DNA of 5,907 nt from Clostridia bacterium (GTDB taxonomy: Bacteria; Bacillota; Clostridia; Christensenellales; Aristaeellaceae), in NCBI GenBank assembly GCA_017412445.1, contig JAFPYA010000139.1, forward strand, positions 1 to 5,907, written 5' to 3'. Shown here piece by piece: positions 1-5,470 of the stretch (its first letter is position 1; every line of letters begins with the position of its first letter). A model generated the notes under the pieces. That model had not been told where the DNA came from. It was given only the letters and a program-made list of their open reading frames with translations, and searched no databases. The position numbers and the translations under genes were made by a program.

Positions 1-432
1 GTACTGCATAAGCTCCGTGGCAACGCCTGTGGGAGACCTGCCGTAGGCGGCCTCAAATTTTTCCACCGCCTGCTCGGTAGCAACGTCAAATTTGCCGTTT
101 GCGCGCTTATAGTTGCCGGAGGTCGCGTTTTTTTCGTTTGAAAGATAACCGAGCTCTATAAGGCGGTTTTGAAGCTTTCTTACATCGTCGCCGATGCTGA
201 CCGGGTCTCTGGTAAGCACAGAATATTCGCCGTCGTTCAATATAACTCTTTCGCCGCTCCACCCGGTGAGCTCGATCGTGGAGGGCGTGGTGAGCACGCT
301 CGTGGTGCTGAAGGGCACCTCAACGCTTATAAGCAAATCGTCCGTAGTGTCTTCTTCCGGTCCGCAGGCACACATCACCAGCGCAATCAGGACCGCCATA
401 AGCCCCAGCGCTGCAAGCTTGAATTTATGCAT
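1..432 (-). CDS. Lipoprotein with peptidoglycan-binding (PG_binding_1-like) domain, 3' end missing
   Basis: Partial gene: the first 144 codons are present and the rest lies beyond the window start. The N-terminus (MHKFKLAALG) leads into a hydrophobic stretch ending in Met-Cys-Ala-Cys-Gly, a lipobox-like site with Cys23 as the likely lipidated residue, so the protein is probably exported and membrane-anchored. An acidic, Thr/Ser-rich linker follows (about residues 25-48). Residues about 78-140 resemble a PG_binding_1 domain: VRKLQNRLIELGYL, then GKFDVATEQAVEKFEAAYG, the usual 'QxxLxxLGYL...G.fd..T..AV..FQ' layout. Such domains bind cell-wall peptidoglycan, often beside a hydrolase or other wall-acting domain; any such domain here would lie outside the window. 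The start at 432 is chosen because GGGAGG lies about 6 nt upstream; an in-frame ATG at 450 would put that site inside the coding region. The gene has its own promoter (472-500). Confidence 0.85.
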   Translation of the reverse strand, partial: MHKFKLAALGLMAVLIALVMCACGPEEDTTDDLLISVEVPFSTTSVLTTPSTIELTGWSGERVILNDGEYSVLTRDPVSIGDDVRKLQNRLIELGYLSNEKNATSGNYKRANGKFDVATEQAVEKFEAAYGRSPTGVATELMQY

Positions 433-471
433 GTGCCACCTCCCGTTCATAATACATAATGATACACAAGT

Positions 472-500
472 ATTATAATAATATTTCAATTATATTGCAA
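472..500 (-). promoter_or_regulatory. Sigma-A-type promoter for the lipoprotein gene
   Basis: On the minus strand TTGCAA (500-495) is followed by a 17-bp spacer and a perfect TATAAT (477-472), predicting transcription start near 465 and a leader of about 33 nt. The -35 box is made of the Leu-Gln codons close to the end of the upstream membrane protein gene, whose stop is at 488-486. The lipoprotein gene can therefore be transcribed independently of that gene. Confidence 0.75.
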
Positions 501-2507
501 TAGGTTTGCAGATTCCCGCTGAAATTTTACCTGCGCGCGCTCTGAAACCGCGTATATGCGCACTGTGTCGTACCAGTATTCGCTGCTGCTTTCAAATACC
601 AGCGGATACATCGTTTCGAATACACGCCAATCGGCACCGTCGTTTGCTTCATAGCTCGAAACATAAACGTAATCTATGCCGTACTGCGCATACAGATCGA
701 GGGTGTTTTCGGGATCGGAGAGCATCATTTTCGCGTCCCGCTCCTGCTCAAAGTAATCCACGCCGTGATAATAGAGGTACAGCCCCGCGCCGCACACTAT
801 CCTGCGTCCACCCAGCGCCGCGGCGGCGTTGTTGTGGTTGTTCGAGGTCAGTATAAGCGCGTCCTGAGGGGTGTTTGCTTTTATATATTCGGCCGCCTCG
901 ACGTGCCCCTGCGAAAACAGCTGATACGCATAGCCGGGCACGCCGCTTATTACCTCCCGCGCGACGCTTACAGCCCCCGAAAGCGTCATGGAGGAAATGA
1001 GCATTATCGACAGCACGACCTTCGTCAGCATGTGCCTGTGCTCCCGAATGAAGGACACCATATACCAAGTGCCAACGGGCAGCATGCACAGATACGCCGC
1101 CCAGAACAGCTTGTTGTTGTCGTAGACGTTGGGCTGAAAAATCACATATTCGCTTAGCACAAACAGCATCAGGCTGCCCAGCGCCAGCGCCTTGACGCGG
1201 CTGTTTTTGCTGAGTATGGCGGCTATGGGCATGAATATGAACATGGGACCCACGTTCTTTATCCAGAACCAAAGGTAGTCGTCCTTGAGCGTACCGTTGC
1301 CGTTGTTGTTTACCCAGTTGAACAGTATTTTAAGCGAGCCGCCCTTGAACGTCTGCGGGAACGTCCACACCATAAGCTGCGGCAGGGCAAGCAATACGGC
1401 TATGCCTCCGTAAAGCCCGAACGCCGCAAGTATCCGCCCACGCTGACCTCTTCCGCGTATGAGACGATCGATAAGCACACCCAGACTTATTACGCCAAGC
1501 CCCAGAAACGAGTGAGTATGGATCATTACCATAGGCCCCGCGAAGCAGCCTAAAAGTATGAAATCACGCTTGCTGTTGCTCTCCATGCCTGTCCATAGCA
1601 TGTACAGCGCGGGCAAAAGCACGAGCCAGCCGGCCATCAGCGTGCGCTGTGGGATGATAAGGTCACTCAGGGCGTTTACCCAGCGCAGGTTCAATTGCGG
1701 AAAGTTTGCGGGCGCGTTGTAGTAGGCGGTAAGCGCGTTTTCGACTGCGGCATATTGCTCGCCGCCGTATTGGAGCGTGTTCAAATTCAATGTGCCGTTC
1801 AGATCAAGGTAATAGATGAAGCCCAGCCCGCCGCTGAACACCACCAGCATTAGCGACAGCGCGCAGGCGGCCTTCGAGCGGGTAACCTCATACGAAAACA
1901 GCATCATGCCCATGTATATCAGCACTGTCATCAGGCTTCCGGGTATGACTATGGAGGCGCTCATGTCAAGCCCCAGCAGATAGAGCGAGGAGCTCAGCGC
2001 GTCCACTAAAAACGGATAGCCCAGCGTAGTGCCCGGCAAAAGCGTGTATTCGGGCGGATAGCTCTGTCCCACGAGGCCGGTTATAAAACCTGCGTGCATG
2101 CACAAATCGCCGTACGTGGACTGACCCGAGTACAGCGCACCGTCAATTTCGCGCAGCGTGTGGCTGAAGTGGAGATATGCCGACAAAAGACCTAAGGGTA
2201 TGATGAGAGCAATCAGCAGCCAGGCGGGCGGCGTGTGGCAGTCGGTCGGGGCGGAGGTGGGCCTGCGCAAACGCTTCATAATATACAGCGCCGCTCCCGG
2301 CACAAACGCGGTTATCGCGGCAAAAATGTGCGCTTTGAGCGTAAAGGTAAATATAAACGCGTACAGTGAGGGCAGCCACATGAGCTCCATGAGCCCAACC
2401 ACAAGCCCCAGCCAGATTTTTATAAGCGGGCTCTTTCTTCGGGATAAGCCCCACACCAGCATTACGCCGCTCAATTCAAACAGGGCAAGATACGCTATTG
2501 CCGCCAT
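486..2507 (-). CDS. Polytopic membrane protein, probable GT-C-type glycosyltransferase
   Basis: A 673-residue integral membrane protein with roughly 12-14 hydrophobic segments and a soluble C-terminal domain (about 530-673). The first large loop after about four helices carries REID (Asp122) and YGDLCMH (Asp134, His138), followed by an aromatic/proline-rich stretch (SYPPEY, GYPFLVD). Acidic residues in the first extracytoplasmic loop are characteristic of GT-C glycosyltransferases, which use polyprenyl-phosphate sugars to glycosylate lipids or proteins outside the membrane. Other candidate functional residues are Arg288 (PQRT), His330 and His332 (IHTH) and the YDNNK motif at 462-466. The C-terminal AAEYIKANTP...ALILTSNNH region resembles the extracytoplasmic domain seen in many uncharacterised membrane proteins of this type. 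The start is ATG 2507: GGAGG lies 4 nt upstream, whereas the ATG at 2534 falls at or before the predicted transcription start. Acceptor and sugar are unknown; assignment rests on layout, not on a search. Confidence 0.75.
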   Translation of the reverse strand: MAAIAYLALFELSGVMLVWGLSRRKSPLIKIWLGLVVGLMELMWLPSLYAFIFTFTLKAHIFAAITAFVPGAALYIMKRLRRPTSAPTDCHTPPAWLLIALIIPLGLLSAYLHFSHTLREIDGALYSGQSTYGDLCMHAGFITGLVGQSYPPEYTLLPGTTLGYPFLVDALSSSLYLLGLDMSASIVIPGSLMTVLIYMGMMLFSYEVTRSKAACALSLMLVVFSGGLGFIYYLDLNGTLNLNTLQYGGEQYAAVENALTAYYNAPANFPQLNLRWVNALSDLIIPQRTLMAGWLVLLPALYMLWTGMESNSKRDFILLGCFAGPMVMIHTHSFLGLGVISLGVLIDRLIRGRGQRGRILAAFGLYGGIAVLLALPQLMVWTFPQTFKGGSLKILFNWVNNNGNGTLKDDYLWFWIKNVGPMFIFMPIAAILSKNSRVKALALGSLMLFVLSEYVIFQPNVYDNNKLFWAAYLCMLPVGTWYMVSFIREHRHMLTKVVLSIMLISSMTLSGAVSVAREVISGVPGYAYQLFSQGHVEAAEYIKANTPQDALILTSNNHNNAAAALGGRRIVCGAGLYLYYHGVDYFEQERDAKMMLSDPENTLDLYAQYGIDYVYVSSYEANDGADWRVFETMYPLVFESSSEYWYDTVRIYAVSERAQVKFQRESANLLQYN

Positions 2508-2536
2508 AATTCCTCCAAAATTGCGAAAGTGCATCT

Positions 2537-2565
2537 ATTATACCATTGCGCCGAAAAATCCTCAA
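2537..2565 (-). promoter_or_regulatory. Extended -10 promoter for the membrane protein gene
   Basis: On the minus strand TTGAGG (2565-2560), a 17-bp spacer and TGGTATAAT, an extended -10 with TATAAT at 2542-2537. The predicted start point near 2530 gives a short leader to the ATG at 2507 and argues against the upstream ATG at 2534. It is back to back with the promoter at 2582-2610. Confidence 0.8.
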
Positions 2566-2581
2566 TACCTATTTTTAGGGC

Positions 2582-2610
2582 TTGAAAACGGGCATGGTTT
2601 GTTGTAAAAT
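2582..2610 (+). promoter_or_regulatory. Sigma-A-type promoter for the sugar isomerase-like gene
   Basis: TTGAAA (2582-2587), a 17-bp spacer and TAAAAT (2605-2610). Predicted transcription start near 2617 leaves a leader of about 24 nt before the TTG start at 2641. The -35 boxes of the two divergent promoters are 16 bp apart, so a regulator bound between them could act on both; I see no obvious operator palindrome there. Confidence 0.7.
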
Positions 2611-2640
2611 ATACATATCAAATATAAGGCGGTGAACAGC

Positions 2641-3486
2641 TTGAAAAAGTTCCCCATCGGCGTAATTTTAGATTCATTCAGAAAGCCCATACTCGAATCT
2701 CTCGATTTGGCGGCGGGCATGGGCGTGCAGGGCTTGCGGGTGTACGCCACCTCAGGCGAGATGGCACCCGAAAACCTTAAGGGCGAAAAGCGCAGGCAAT
2801 TCCTGACTGAGGTCAAGGCGCGCGGCCTCAAAATCAGTGCGCTGTGCGGTGACTTGGGTCACGGCTTCTGGGATGAGAAGGAGAATCCCCGCCTGATCGA
2901 GCGCTCAAAGCTCATACTCGACATGGCCAAGGAGCTCGAAACCGACATCGTCACCACCCACATAGGCGTGGTGCCCGCGGACAAAAATCATCCGCGCTTC
3001 AAAATTTTACAGGACGCCTGCGGCGAACTGGCGGCGTATGCCGACAGCCTCAAGGCACATTTCGCAATTGAGACCGGCCCCGAGACATCGCTTACGCTCA
3101 AAGCTTTTTTGGATTCCCTTGGCTCGACGGGCGTGGCGGTGAACCTTGACCCCGCAAATCTGGTTATGGTCACGGGCGACGATCCCGTACAGGCCGTGTA
3201 CAATCTGAGAAAGTACATCGTCCATACCCACGCTAAGGACGGCGTTAAGCTGCGCGAGTCAAACCCTGAGGTGGTCTACGGCATAGTGCGCGATGACGCG
3301 CTGGTTACCGACGCCTCCTTTGAGGAAGTGCCTCTGGGAGAAGGCGGAGTGCCGTTTAAGCCCTACCTCGCCGCGCTTGAGGACATTGGCTTTGATGGCT
3401 TCCTCACAATCGAAAGAGAAGTGGGGGACAACCCCGAGGGAGATATCCGAAAGGCCGTAGATTTCTTAAAGGCGCTTATGCCGTAA
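2641..3486 (+). CDS. Sugar phosphate isomerase/epimerase-like TIM-barrel protein
   Basis: A 281-residue protein of the xylose isomerase-like TIM-barrel superfamily (AP endonuclease 2 fold), which contains metal-dependent ketose epimerases and inositol-catabolism enzymes. Length and layout fit a complete, cytoplasmic, single-domain enzyme. Likely metal-binding positions in family order are Glu134 (AIETGPE), Asp160 (NLDPANL), His185/His187 (VHTHAKDG) and Glu248 (LTIERE); His97 (TTHIG) may contribute to the active site. The substrate cannot be read from sequence, and no sugar kinase or transporter lies beside it. Start: TTG 2641 is preferred because AAGGCGGTGA (2628-2637), one mismatch from the ideal AAGGAGGTGA, precedes it by about 5 nt. 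The GTG at 2632, which would add three residues, lies inside that ribosome-binding site. It is transcribed from its own promoter; no clear terminator follows, so readthrough toward the tRNA-Ala gene is possible. Confidence 0.85.
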   Translation: MKKFPIGVILDSFRKPILESLDLAAGMGVQGLRVYATSGEMAPENLKGEKRRQFLTEVKARGLKISALCGDLGHGFWDEKENPRLIERSKLILDMAKELETDIVTTHIGVVPADKNHPRFKILQDACGELAAYADSLKAHFAIETGPETSLTLKAFLDSLGSTGVAVNLDPANLVMVTGDDPVQAVYNLRKYIVHTHAKDGVKLRESNPEVVYGIVRDDALVTDASFEEVPLGEGGVPFKPYLAALEDIGFDGFLTIEREVGDNPEGDIRKAVDFLKALMP

Positions 3487-3526
3487 ATTGCAAAGAATAG
3501 TTTACTGTATATTTACATTCGACCTA

Positions 3527-3555
3527 TTTACAAATGCCCCGTTTTGCTGTATAAT
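3527..3555 (+). promoter_or_regulatory. Promoter of tRNA-Ala
   Basis: TTTACA (3527-3532), 17-bp spacer, TATAAT (3550-3555). Predicted start near 3562, about 7 nt before the mature tRNA 5' end at 3569, as expected for a stable-RNA promoter. Confidence 0.8.
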
Positions 3556-3568
3556 ATCTGTTGTTCGC

Positions 3569-3641
3569 GGGGCATTAGCGCAGTTGGTAGCGCACCACAA
3601 TGGCATTGTGGGGGCCAGGAGTTCGAATCTCCTATGCTCCA
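3569..3641 (+). tRNA. tRNA-Ala(GGC)
   Basis: A complete 73-nt cloverleaf. The acceptor stem GGGGCAT/ATGCTCC (3569-3575/3634-3640) contains a G3:U70 wobble, the classic alanine identity element, and discriminator A3641. D stem GCGC/GCGC (3578-3581/3590-3593). Anticodon stem CCACA/TGTGG with a 7-nt loop ATGGCAT, giving anticodon GGC at 3602-3604. Five-nt variable loop, then T arm AGGAG-TTCGAAT-CTCCT. No CCA is encoded, so the 3' end must be added by CCA-adding enzyme. Confidence 0.97.
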
Positions 3642-3643
3642 TC

Positions 3644-3668
3644 AGGGTACCCAAGAGGGTACCCTTTT
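3644..3668 (+). terminator. Intrinsic terminator after tRNA-Ala
   Basis: A perfect 9-bp stem AGGGTACCC/AGGGTACCC-complement (3644-3652/3657-3665) with loop AAGA, followed by TTT and then an interrupted T-rich tract (GATTTAT). The hairpin starts 2 nt after the tRNA. The short, interrupted T tract suggests incomplete termination, which matters because a Shine-Dalgarno site starts only 13 nt further on. Confidence 0.75.
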
Positions 3669-3693
3669 GATTTATCACGCGGGAGGTGCGCAA

Positions 3694-3975
3694 ATGGAAA
3701 AGTTCAATGAGATTCTTGGCGTCATCTGGAATGCGCTTAAGCGCGCGGGCGCAGTGCTGGCAGATATATGCAGGCGCGCCTGGGAGATCATCAAGCGTTA
3801 CGCGCCTAAGATTTGGGCAGCCATCAAGCGCTTTTGCATCGTCGCCTGGACAAAAATCAAGGAGCTTACGGCAAAGCTGCTCGATGTCGACGTCAACCTC
3901 AACAAGCGAGCCGTATACGTTTGCCTTACGTGCTTTTTGGCCATAATCGTGCTGTTTATCATCGCGGTGGCCTGA
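3694..3975 (+). CDS. Small basic tail-anchored protein with 11-residue Trp repeats, function unknown
   Basis: A 93-residue protein that I do not recognise. GGGAGG (3681-3686) lies 7 nt before ATG 3694, a strong ribosome-binding site; a longer reading frame open from 3544 would run through the tRNA and is not real. Residues 12-62 form a predicted amphipathic, Lys/Arg-rich helix with a repeated W-x-x-[IL]-K-[RE] motif at Trp12 (WNALKR), Trp30 (WEIIKR), Trp41 (WAAIKR) and Trp52 (WTKIKE). The last three are exactly 11 residues apart; 12 to 30 is 18 residues, with a weaker DICRRA unit between. After a short acidic linker (DVDVN) and KR at 71-72, residues 74-93 are a hydrophobic membrane segment reaching the C-terminus. 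The positive-inside rule suggests a cytoplasmic N-terminal helix and an anchored C-terminus. No separate promoter is visible; expression may come by readthrough from tRNA-Ala. Confidence 0.8.
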   Translation: MEKFNEILGVIWNALKRAGAVLADICRRAWEIIKRYAPKIWAAIKRFCIVAWTKIKELTAKLLDVDVNLNKRAVYVCLTCFLAIIVLFIIAVA

Positions 3976-4020
3976 TTAGAGGCACAGAGCGCATTTTACA
4001 ATGAAATAAAAAACGAACTA

Positions 4021-4049
4021 TTGACAATCAAGTGTAAAGCTTGTATAAT
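4021..4049 (+). promoter_or_regulatory. Consensus promoter of the tRNA-Ser pair
   Basis: TTGACA (4021-4026), exactly 17 bp, TATAAT (4044-4049): a perfect match to the sigma-A consensus, typical of stable-RNA genes. Predicted start near 4056, about 11 nt before the first tRNA. Confidence 0.92.
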
Positions 4050-4066
4050 GTCTATTACTGGTTCGA

Positions 4067-4152
4067 GGAGAGATGGCCGAGTGGTTGAAGGCGCTGGTCT
4101 TGAAAACCAGTGATGTCGAAAGGCACCGGGGGTTCGAATCCCTCTCTCTCCG
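4067..4152 (+). tRNA. tRNA-Ser(UGA)
   Basis: An 86-nt class II tRNA. Acceptor stem GGAGAGA/TCTCTCC (4067-4073/4145-4151), discriminator G4152, as usual for serine. D stem GCC/GGC. Anticodon stem CTGGT/ACCAG with loop CTTGAAA, giving anticodon TGA at 4101-4103. The long variable arm (4111-4127) forms a short TGTC/GGCA stem capped by a GAAA loop. T arm GGGGG-TTCGAAT-CCCTC. No encoded CCA. Confidence 0.97.
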
Positions 4153-4170
4153 CTTTATAACTTCGGCTGT

Positions 4171-4259
4171 GGAGAAGTACCCAAGAGGCCGAAGGGGCTC
4201 CCCTGCTAAGGGAGTAGGGTGGGATAACCGCCGCCCGGGTTCAAATCCCGGCTTCTCCG
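4171..4259 (+). tRNA. tRNA-Ser(GCU)
   Basis: An 89-nt class II tRNA, 18 nt downstream of tRNA-Ser(UGA) and presumably co-transcribed with it. Acceptor stem GGAGAAG/CTTCTCC (4171-4177/4252-4258), discriminator G4259. Anticodon stem CTCCC/GGGAG with loop CTGCTAA, giving anticodon GCT at 4205-4207. The long variable arm forms GGTGG/CCGCC (4218-4222/4228-4232) around GATAA. T arm CCGGG-TTCAAAT-CCCGG. No encoded CCA. The two genes together read UCN (mainly UCA) and AGY serine codons. Confidence 0.97.
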
Positions 4260-4262
4260 CTT

Positions 4263-4298
4263 TCCGCAATGCTTAAATTGCATTGCGGATTTTGTTTT
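4263..4298 (+). terminator. Intrinsic terminator after the tRNA-Ser pair
   Basis: A perfect 10-bp stem TCCGCAATGC/GCATTGCGGA (4263-4272/4280-4289) with loop TTAAATT, followed by TTTTGTTTT (4290-4298). It begins 3 nt after the second tRNA and ends 2 nt before the Shine-Dalgarno site of the next gene. An in-frame ATG at 4269 that would extend that gene lies inside this stem and is not a credible start. Confidence 0.88.
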
Positions 4299-4310
4299 AT
4301 CGGAGGCTTT

Positions 4311-5348
4311 ATGCGTATAGTTCTGGGGCTGTCGGACGGAGTGGATTCCGCAGTAGCGGCGATGAAGCTCAGGGAAGCGGGCCATGAGGTCGTAGGCGTG
4401 CATCTCATAAACGGTACGGAAAAGGAAATCGAAAAAGCATACCAAAGCGCAAAAGAGCTCGGTATTGCCTTTGAGGCCGTGCCGATACGCGAGATGCTCG
4501 AAAGCCATGTGTGCATGCCGTTTGTGGAGGCATACTTAAGCGGCAGGACGCCCAGCCCCTGCCCGCCCTGCAACAGGGATGTAAAGCTCAAGGCACTCAT
4601 AAAAACAGCCGACGAGCTGGGCATAGAGCGCGTAGCCACGGGGCATTATGTACTCAAGCGCGGGAATGAGCTCTATATGGGACACGAGAGCTGCGACCAG
4701 AGCTACATGCTTTGCCTGATTTCGCCCGAACAGCTCGCAAGGCTCGAATTGCCGCTTGGCGAATACAGCAAGACACAAGTCAGACAGCTTGCCGCGCAGA
4801 TGAAGCTGAGCTGCGCCAGCCGTCCCGACAGCCGCGAAAACTGCTTCATACGCGACGCCGACTACGTAAGCTACATCCGCATGCGTGCTTCTGACAGACT
4901 GCCGCCTGAGGGCATAGTGCTCTGCGACGGGCAGGTTTTTGACACGCACGAGGGCATATACGCTTACACGGTGGGGCAGAGGTGGCGTAAGGACGCAGGC
5001 GGCAGGCGGCTGTACGTTTCGCGCATAGACGCAGTGAACAACATTATAGAGCTTTGCCTCTGGGAAGGGCTTTTTACCCGTGAGCTCGATGTGGGCAATC
5101 TGAATTGGCTTGACGGTATACCGCCCGCCCGGGAGTTCAATGCGCGCATACGCATACGCCATACCCGCTGGGAAACGCCTGATTGCCGCATCGTTATTAA
5201 AGGAAGCACGGCACATGTGGTCACCAATTCGCCTGTGAGGGCTCCCGTAAAGGGTCAGGTGGCCGCAATATACGACGGCGCGAGGCTGATAGGCGGCGGC
5301 ACGGTAGAGTCGCTTGCAGCCGACTATCCGATCAGCAAAACTGAATAG
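4311..5348 (+). CDS. mnmA: Divergent MnmA-like tRNA 2-thiouridylase
   Basis: A 345-residue protein resembling MnmA/TrmU, the cytoplasmic enzyme that adenylates and thiolates U34 of tRNA-Lys, -Glu and -Gln. ATG 4311 is chosen because CGGAGG ends 4 nt upstream. Features in order: PP-loop ATP-binding motif LGLSDGVDS (residues 5-13), TPSPCPPCN (80-88) with Cys87 aligned to the first catalytic cysteine, ATGHY (109-113), DQSYML (129-134), DSRENCFI (173-180) with Cys178 as the second catalytic cysteine, and YTVGQR (219-224), then the C-terminal beta-rich region ending in GGG. Oddities: Asp9 stands where the second residue of the usual SGGVDS is Gly, there is an extra Cys84 in a CxxC with Cys87, and the segment after the first strand (30-60) is about ten residues shorter than in MnmA as I remember it. 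Both catalytic cysteines are kept, so it is probably active; it may be a second, specialised paralog. No own promoter is evident between the tRNA terminator and the start. Confidence 0.85.
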   Translation: MRIVLGLSDGVDSAVAAMKLREAGHEVVGVHLINGTEKEIEKAYQSAKELGIAFEAVPIREMLESHVCMPFVEAYLSGRTPSPCPPCNRDVKLKALIKTADELGIERVATGHYVLKRGNELYMGHESCDQSYMLCLISPEQLARLELPLGEYSKTQVRQLAAQMKLSCASRPDSRENCFIRDADYVSYIRMRASDRLPPEGIVLCDGQVFDTHEGIYAYTVGQRWRKDAGGRRLYVSRIDAVNNIIELCLWEGLFTRELDVGNLNWLDGIPPAREFNARIRIRHTRWETPDCRIVIKGSTAHVVTNSPVRAPVKGQVAAIYDGARLIGGGTVESLAADYPISKTE

Positions 5349-5396
5349 AATCATCCTGAAATAGATTATCCTGAAGGAATAAAACTCAAAAGGCGA

Positions 5397-5431
5397 ATTT
5401 ACACTTTCTTCAACAATAAGTTTGTGTAAAT
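5397..5431. repeat. Inverted repeat ATTTACAC...GTGTAAAT
   Basis: An 8-bp perfect inverted repeat (5397-5404 and 5424-5431) with a 19-bp centre, ending 4 bp before the -35 box of the rpsM promoter. There is no T tract after it, so a strong intrinsic terminator for the mnmA-like gene is unlikely; an operator-like site or chance are the alternatives. Confidence 0.4.
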
Positions 5432-5435
5432 AGCC

Positions 5436-5464
5436 TTGCATTTCTCGGGCATTGGGAATATAAT
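5436..5464 (+). promoter_or_regulatory. Promoter upstream of rpsM
   Basis: TTGCAT (5436-5441), 17-bp spacer, TATAAT (5459-5464). Predicted transcription start near 5471, giving an rpsM leader of about 165 nt. It is the only good promoter I found between the mnmA-like gene and rpsM. Confidence 0.75.
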
Positions 5465-5470
5465 GCTTAA

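Noticed and set aside
3484..3510. GTAAA...TTTAC hairpin after the sugar isomerase-like gene as a terminator.
   Set aside because: Only 5 AT-rich base pairs with a 13-nt loop and no T tract; too weak to call.
3544..3693. N-terminal extension of the small protein back to 3544.
   Set aside because: It would translate through the promoter, the tRNA-Ala and its terminator; the strong Shine-Dalgarno site at 3681 points to ATG 3694.
4133..4161. Possible promoter between the two serine tRNAs (TTCGAA-N17-TATAAC).
   Set aside because: The -35 box is the T loop of tRNA-Ser(UGA) and matches only half of the consensus; the perfect promoter at 4021 explains both tRNAs.
3644..4188. GTACCCAAGAGG occurs both in the tRNA-Ala terminator (3647-3658) and in the 5' part of tRNA-Ser(GCU) (4177-4188), suggesting a tRNA remnant or attachment site.
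   Set aside because: About one shared 12-mer is expected by chance in a window of this size, the match does not extend, and in the terminator it is explained by the perfect hairpin. No integrase gene is present.
4018..4269. Minus-strand open frame across the tRNA-Ser pair, with RDSNPR-like and GFEPG-like peptides.
   Set aside because: These peptides are the familiar translation of tRNA T-arms and are a common annotation artefact.
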